Assembly (NCBI GenBank): GCA_003342895.1 | Contig: PTFA01000395.1 | Coordinates: 382,394 to 446,393 of the forward strand | Source of the DNA: Casuarius casuarius | Lineage: Eukaryota; Chordata; Aves; Casuariiformes; Casuariidae | Length of the DNA stretch: 64,000 bases | Direction: 5' to 3' | Shown here: in pieces, positions 58,801-64,000 of the stretch | How the letters are laid out: every line of letters starts with the position of its first letter | Position numbering within the stretch: the first letter of the stretch is position 1 | Made by a program: the position numbers and the translations under genes | Notes under the pieces: model-generated | The model's input: only the letters and a program-made list of their open reading frames with translations | The model's database searches: none | Told to the model about the DNA's origin: nothing

Positions 58801-61800
58801 TTATCACTGTTGAAGGGAAATATTTGTATGACAGTCCCTTGCTGAAATGTTGGCAGTGCATTAGGAAATGGGTCGAGTATGAGGCACTTGACAACAAGCT
58901 TGGGGTGGAGTCTAATGTGGTTTTATCTTAAAAAAGTAAAAAGACGTGATAAAAGCCAAAAGTTTCCACCCAGGTGAGCACAAATGAGACTCCCAGCTGG
59001 GATGAAGAGAGCAGGCAACCTGCCCCTGTGTGGAGCTGATTTGGACATGGGCACTGGTACCACACATCAGTGACATCCCCCCCCCCAGAAATCCAGAGCT
59101 AGAGTGAAAAATATACCCTGTTTGCTTGATACAGAAAATCATGGATAAATGCCCTCACCATTAGATCTCCTCCCAGCAGTGGGATTCAGGAGTGAACAGG
59201 AAAGTGGCCAGATCTCCTGCCCTTTCTCCTCCATGTGCATATATTCCACCCCCACAGATATTCAGGTCAGAAGTGGTCATTAGATCATCTGATTTGAACT
59301 AAGTTGTGCATGACAGGCCAGAGCTGTTCCAAAGGCTCTGCTGGAGCCCTCACTGTCTAAAAATGCCTACAGAGTGCAGGGGCTGAGATAAGGTGTCTGA
59401 AGAGTCTGTTACTATGGAGCAGAGCACTCATATTCTGAAGGACTCCTGGCATATCCTCCTGTGAAAGCTGACACCCAGGTGGCTAAACAGCCTTCAGAAA
59501 CTCACTGCATGGTGCCGTGTCCTATCCCAGGGGCTCCTTCCTGACCCCAAACAGCCTAGCTCTGTCAGCTGGGGACAGCCCATAGGAACGAGATCCACAG
59601 CTTGCTTCACCTGGTCTCATGTGCAGGCTGGTGGGACCCTGCCCTATCTGTGCTTTGATGGGACCAAGTTGCATCATGTCCAAGGAAACACTGGGAGCAG
59701 AAGTAGCAGGAAAACAGCCTACAGGGTTCTCGTTGATGAGCAGCTAGCACTTCCCGCCTGGCCTGCCTGCTTATGTGTGAGCCTTGGAGTCATTGTGGAT
59801 CACAGGATGGGTTACCCTGATACAGGTGTAGGGGATTCACCAGTTGACAGTGACAGACATCCCTGCAGTAAGTCAAGAGCTGGTGAGAGGAGGAATTAAG
59901 AGACAGAAACAACTCAAGTGCCTGTGTTGTTACCTGGAGGGGTAGATCCCATCAATGCGCCCTGTGGAGCAGCCCATGAAGAAGATAGGCAGGCAGAGGA
60001 GGATGGAGAAGACAAGTACCACCACAGCAAACCGTGGGATGGCCCGGAGGGAGAAGGCAAAGCGTTTCATTACTATTCCTCCTAAGAGCATCCCGAGTGC
60101 TGCTGCTGGCAGGTTCACAGCTCCTGCAGAGGAACAGAGGTATTAGCCTGAGGTCCTGCCTGCCAAATCCTATCTTCTATCAGGGTGTGGAGGCAGCGGT
60201 TTTGTGGCCCTCGTAGTGGCTGGGAGAACTCACAGACCACGCTGTTACTGAAGACAGACCGAAGACAAAGTCAGCTGACACCTACAAGAGGTCTCAGCCT
60301 CAGAAGTCTCACTAGAGATGCAGGATCAAGTTTGGTGCATAATCATTGTCTGTTGGTTTGCTTTTGCCAACTTCTTTAAGCACCATTGAGATCCATACCT
60401 GCTTCACCCGTGTAGAAGGGCTGCACATTTCCAATGAGAGCTGTTTCTGGCCCACAAGTGCAAGCAAACAAATGCAGTCAGTCACCGAGAGGCTGCATGA
60501 CAGGCATCAGCCTGGCCTCACCCCTGCTGGCATCTCGGGGCAGGAAAAGAAAAGACTCATCAACTGGCTCAGAGTGGTTGCCAGGTCTCACCTGCACCCT
60601 TCCCAGATGCTGCACCAGGAAAATGAGTTTCCAGTAACTTCCTCTAGCATGATAAAAAAGCCTAGGAAATATGGGCAGGTGGTTCTCTTGTTGATGGATG
60701 TATTTTTCACCCTATGGCTGCACCTGTTAGAGTTCAGGTGCATGTGCCTTCATCAGGCCATGCTCACCAATGAGAAAGTTGGCGTAGGAGGACGTGGCAC
60801 CATACTGCTTCTCCAGAAACTTGTTGAGGAAGGTGGCAAGACCTGCGATGACTGAGGAGAAGCTGCACTGAGCCAGCACTAGGAGGATGAAGAGGGGGTT
60901 GAGGAGCAGTCTGAGGAAGATCTTTGGGAATCCTACAAGGAAACAGCAGGAAAATATAATTCAGCCATGTGTTCCTTACATCAGCAATTCATACCATGAA
61001 AAAAACCCCTTAGACATAGACTATTCCCAGAAAGCTAATACAGGGGGTGTCTAAGGACATGGGAAAAATGGAGAGAGGGAACCCTGATTTGGCCAGGCAG
61101 CTGGCAGGACAGTGACCAAAATGCCCTGAGAGGCAAGGTGGAGGGCCAGTTCTGCCCACCACTCTCCCTCCCACACGCTCCATGATTCCAAATCTACAAG
61201 CCTTCAGAGCATTTAGCAGCCATAGTGCATTTATTTTTTGAAGCTGGGACTGTATTCTTGGATGGCATAAATGAGCAAAAGGGCATGGATTTCAGTGGAG
61301 CTATGCTGACTGAGCATGGGGAAGGTCTGATGCCCGACACTGTGGATCATAATGTATTTTCCTTATGGGATAATGTATCACCCCTGCCCCAGCCAGGACA
61401 GCCTGGCTTTTCAGCATAGTCAGAGTGACTCCAAACTACTCAGGAGCTGCTCTGTTTGCTGTCTAATTAGCTTTCCTTTTCCAGCACAGAGTGCCATGGA
61501 GACCTGGCATCATTCATCAAAGCCCAGTGAGAAAGAGAAAAGGGAGCTGACAGCCACAAGATGTGACTGCAGTGGTTGGGGAGGGAGGGAATGTCTTTAT
61601 CTGGAAAGAAGGCATTATGCAGCTAAAAAAATCATTAAGCTGATCCCTCTCATCAGCGACATCCGTACTCAAGCCTGTTTCAGCTGTACATAAACAAATT
61701 GGTGTAAGCTGTAACGTAGCGATCTTAAAGCAATGGCTAGTGGCGCCTGCAGCCCCTGACGTTCCCATGCAACAGTGGGCTAAACACTCTGGGTAGCATT

Positions 61801-63950
61801 TTCCAGGGTATTCATGTCATCTAAGAATCTCAGACTTATTTTCAGAAATGACTCAGGCCCCACAGATCTATTGTGAGATGGAGGCTGTGTCTGTCTTCCA
61901 GTAGTTCTTAGTAAATGACTGTGTCTGCACAGTGTGTTGTGCTGTGCAGTTAGGGGCTGAGGTGCTGGGCATGGTAAGACCCTGGAAGTCCCCAAGCTGG
62001 CTCCAGCGTCTCCACACAATGCAATGGAGACACTTGAAGGCTCTTGACAAGCACTCTCAGCTTGAAAATGTGCACATGGTGGTCTCCACCTGCGCTGGTG
62101 TGGCTGGAGGCAGCAGTGTGGGGCACAAAGCCTTCTATGTACACTATTCCCCCTCGCCATTAAGTGACAGTTCTTTACTTTTTATGAATTCCAGCAAGGA
62201 GATTTCTTCAGCCTCTCCCTTCTCCATCTTCCTCAGCATGCCAGACTCTGAGTTTGGGTCCTGGGGAGGGAGAGAAGAACAGCCTGCGGTGAGAGGGGAG
62301 AACTTAAGTGTGGTTAGTACAGTCCAGGTAAGGAGCTAGGTTAGGGAGGGGTGATATTGCTATTTATCAGAGATGATCTTTTACCTCCTGCCAAGCCTGA
62401 CAATGTGTTTGAGTTTGCTCAAAGACTCACTGCGACTATTCTATTGAACTCTATTGAGTAGAGCTGAAAGACAAAAATGCTTGTCCCATCCTGAGAGCTT
62501 TAAAGAGCTTGGAGAGTTTTCCTCTCCTGAACCCTGACAGAAGTAAATACATCACTTTTTTAATTCTGCAAAAGGTCTGAAAATGAAATTTGGAGGTGGG
62601 TCAGCTGAAGTCTCGTGTCCTCTAATTGTAATTATGAACTATTTTGGTTTTGATTTCAACCTTAAAAAATGATAATTAAGCTACTTCAAACAACAAACTA
62701 TCTCTGAACCTAAACCATGGATCTTGGGTTTAAAAATGCTGAAATGGAGCATTTTGAAAATTTTACATCTTTTTTTGTTTTAATGGGAAATTTGTCTCTT
62801 TTCTTCATCATTTTTCCAAAGAAAAAGCACATTTTTCAAACACCCCTGTCTGACTTTTTTCCAGCACTTTGCTTTGAGCAGAGGTTCTCTATGCTGATGA
62901 CCTTGCTAATGTCAGCGGAGTGTAACCTTGCAGAGGACTGGGCAGTGGGGTGTTAAGATACAGCCTTTGCCAGCAGATTGGAGCACAACCAGTGAGGGTA
63001 CCCCAGAAGGATCTAGTCACCAAGCATAGACCCCAAGAAGCCATCTAGCCATCCCCTCCCAGGTCTACCAAAAACCTTCTCAAAAAATGCTGTCTAATTT
63101 TATCTTAGGAGCTTGTAATGCTGGAGCTTACGCAGCTTTGTTCTGCTAGAGGAAATCACACCAGTGCTCAGCTGGCCTGCATGTAAGACAGACTTCCACA
63201 TGAGTCTTTCAGAGTTTTCCATTCACGTAATGGAAGCTCATCCCATCTGCTTTGTATCTGGCCATACTCTTCAGCTGAGCAGTTTCACGGCCAGGCTGTA
63301 TGACATATGGCGCTCCTCAGTCTGTCCAGCGCTCTGAACCAACAGCAGCTTCCCCTGCTCTGCTGGTGGATGGCAGTGCCAGGATGGATGGACTCGTTCT
63401 ACCATAGTTTAAGGTCCATGACAGAGTGACTCTCAGCAAGCCTGTTGAGACCAGGGCCAGGCCGGCCACACAGAGCAGAGCCTGCGGGAATTCCACAGGA
63501 GGAGAGGGCAAACAGGAAAGGAGGCACAAGAAGGGATGCAGCTAGCAGGAAAGGTGCAAGCTCTGCTTTTTGCCTACGGAGCTGTGGCAGTTCTGGCTTT
63601 GACATTTATGGTGAGAGAATGAAGGGCCCTGCCCCTCATCTGCTACAGGAATGGAGCTTTTTTGAAAGATTTTTCACTTGTGAGTAATTACAAACTCACG
63701 TCAGAAAGGTTCCTGTACTCTCTTCCTCCCCCGCATCCATCTCCTCTAGGGGCAGGTATTCCCACCCAGAGCACAACTCTGGCAAGATGTCTGGCCCTCC
63801 AGAGCTTGGGTCTTACCTCTCCTCTGAGCATGTACCGAGGGAAAAAGAAATAAGGAATGGAGGTGACCACCAAGCAGCCTGAGGAGATCAACAGGCCTAG
63901 CCACCAGGCTCCGATCCACCGCTGGTCCTTCGGTGTCAGACTCACTGTGG
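52681..63950 (-). CDS. SLCO2A1: Prostaglandin transporter SLCO2A1 (OATP2A1), nine 3' coding exons (5' partial)
   Basis: SLCO2A1 takes up prostaglandins such as PGE2 across the plasma membrane and so ends their signalling. Nine - strand exons (63817-63950, 62179-62260, 60768-60932, 59934-60123, 56562-56721, 55259-55428, 54110-54174, 53413-53533, 52681-52801) join in frame to about 402 residues, roughly the last three fifths of a 643-residue protein. The OATP signature [13 protein letters not shown] opens the first exon, followed by six or seven membrane segments, a cysteine-rich Kazal-like extracellular loop ([16 protein letters not shown]...) and the tail [12 protein letters not shown]. The membrane Arg in LLMRVLAW and Lys in LQIGYK correspond to residues implicated in substrate binding in mammals (R561, K614). 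The cytosolic linker [20 protein letters not shown] diverges from mammals. Neighbours confirm the orthologue. Confidence 0.95.
53413..53533 (-). CDS. SLCO2A1: SLCO2A1 penultimate coding exon
   Basis: It starts [17 protein letters not shown] and ends at NDFLRN plus two bases. The acceptor at 53534-53535 (ccaaag) was chosen because it restores the family motif LAWLPSPALYG; a second in-frame AG 12 bases on would delete four residues. Confidence 0.9.
54110..54174 (-). CDS. SLCO2A1: SLCO2A1 coding exon, third from the end
   Basis: A 65-nt exon encoding [21 protein letters not shown], the start of a membrane segment with the conserved intramembrane Arg. It is flanked on - by ctgcag and gtgagt. Confidence 0.93.
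55259..55428 (-). CDS. SLCO2A1: SLCO2A1 coding exon (end of Kazal-like loop, membrane segment 10)
   Basis: Phase 0 start [20 protein letters not shown], then the loop cysteines, a membrane helix [17 protein letters not shown] and [10 protein letters not shown]. It is flanked on - by aacag and gtgagt. Confidence 0.94.
56562..56721 (-). CDS. SLCO2A1: SLCO2A1 coding exon (Kazal-like loop)
   Basis: [20 protein letters not shown] then [20 protein letters not shown] and an N-glycosylation-type NSTVNSST stretch. The cysteine spacing is that of the OATP extracellular Kazal-like domain. It is flanked on - by tggcag and gtaagt. Confidence 0.93.
56950..56966. repeat. Poly(T) tract, 17 bases
   Basis: An uninterrupted T run in an SLCO2A1 intron, poly(A) on the gene's sense strand, with no recognisable retroposed sequence next to it. 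Confidence 0.85.
59262..59345 (+). repeat. Possible ancient sauropsid interspersed repeat fragment
   Basis: The stretch around gatcatctgatttgaac and cataca/catgacaggccagagc resembles an old repeat consensus common in reptile and bird DNA (gatcatctagtctgacctcc... aacacaggccagag). Only a fragment is recognisable, within an SLCO2A1 intron. Confidence 0.35.
59934..60123 (-). CDS. SLCO2A1: SLCO2A1 coding exon (membrane segments 8-9)
   Basis: It reads [20 protein letters not shown], then a second helix [18 protein letters not shown] and [27 protein letters not shown] is strongly conserved in SLCO2A1. It is flanked on - by ctgcag and gtaaca. Confidence 0.95.
60768..60932 (-). CDS. SLCO2A1: SLCO2A1 coding exon (membrane segment 7)
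   Basis: [20 protein letters not shown] then [20 protein letters not shown] and [14 protein letters not shown]. The motif [14 protein letters not shown] is characteristic of the OATP superfamily. It is flanked on - by tgtag and gtgagc. Confidence 0.95.
62179..62260 (-). CDS. SLCO2A1: SLCO2A1 coding exon (cytosolic linker)
   Basis: An 82-nt exon encoding [20 protein letters not shown] then SLLEFIK plus one base of Arg. The first half is poorly conserved, but phases match on both sides and the end matches the family (LVDFIKRFP in mammals). Confidence 0.88.
63817..63950 (-). CDS. SLCO2A1: SLCO2A1 coding exon with OATP signature (most 5' exon in the window)
   Basis: [20 protein letters not shown] then [20 protein letters not shown] and LRGE. 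DxRWxGAWWxGFL is the OATP family signature at the start of membrane segment 6. It is flanked on - by ttgcag and gtaaga. Upstream exons are beyond base 64,000. Confidence 0.96.
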
Positions 63951-64000
63951 CTGCAAGACACAAGGACCCATCATGAGAGCTGTTTCTGCATGTCTTAACA

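Noticed and set aside
59600..59830. A stretch slightly like CR1 (caagttgc... gttctcgttgatgagcagct)
   Set aside because: The similarity is confined to one short phrase and does not continue in order on either side, so I do not call it a repeat.

Overview
The window is vertebrate nuclear DNA, almost certainly from a bird. All real genes are split by GT-AG introns, introns are compact, CpG islands mark promoters, and the clearest mobile element is a decayed CR1-type LINE. The transferrin tail resembles avian ovotransferrin but differs from the chicken protein at many positions as I remember it, so a non-galliform bird is likely. I cannot name the species.

Layout: (1) 1-2.55 kb, + strand: the last three coding exons of transferrin/ovotransferrin (TF); the 5' part lies outside the window. 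(2) 2.55-4.16 kb: intergenic. (3) 4.16-16.55 kb, + strand: the complete SRPRB gene, with a CpG-island promoter, seven coding exons (259 codons plus stop) and a 3'UTR of about 2.3 kb. (4) 16.8-48.8 kb, - strand: RAB6B, with seven of its eight coding exons visible. The first coding exon (about 70 nt) is not visible and probably lies in the 791-base run of N at 48,041-48,831, which interrupts a CpG island. (5) 48.8-51.85 kb: the upstream flank of RAB6B and intergenic DNA with GC-rich tandem repeats. (6) 51.85-64 kb, - strand: the 3' half of SLCO2A1, nine coding exons (about 402 residues); its 5' half runs off the right edge.

The order TF - SRPRB - RAB6B - SLCO2A1, with two genes on + followed by two on -, matches the conserved amniote block known from human 3q22, so the identifications support one another. 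The four genes share no pathway: iron transport (TF), co-translational targeting to the ER (SRPRB), retrograde Golgi traffic (RAB6B) and prostaglandin uptake (SLCO2A1). SRPRB and RAB6B are tail to tail, with opposing candidate poly(A) signals only about 0.3 kb apart.

I found no bacterial-type system, CRISPR array, rRNA, tRNA or clearly new gene. The points worth a second look are the missing RAB6B first exon and the repeats beside the gap, a perfect ten-copy CCCCAG array in the RAB6B promoter region, the motif cluster at the SRPRB start codon, the convergent gene tails, a possible tandem acceptor in SLCO2A1, and several undescribed minisatellites.
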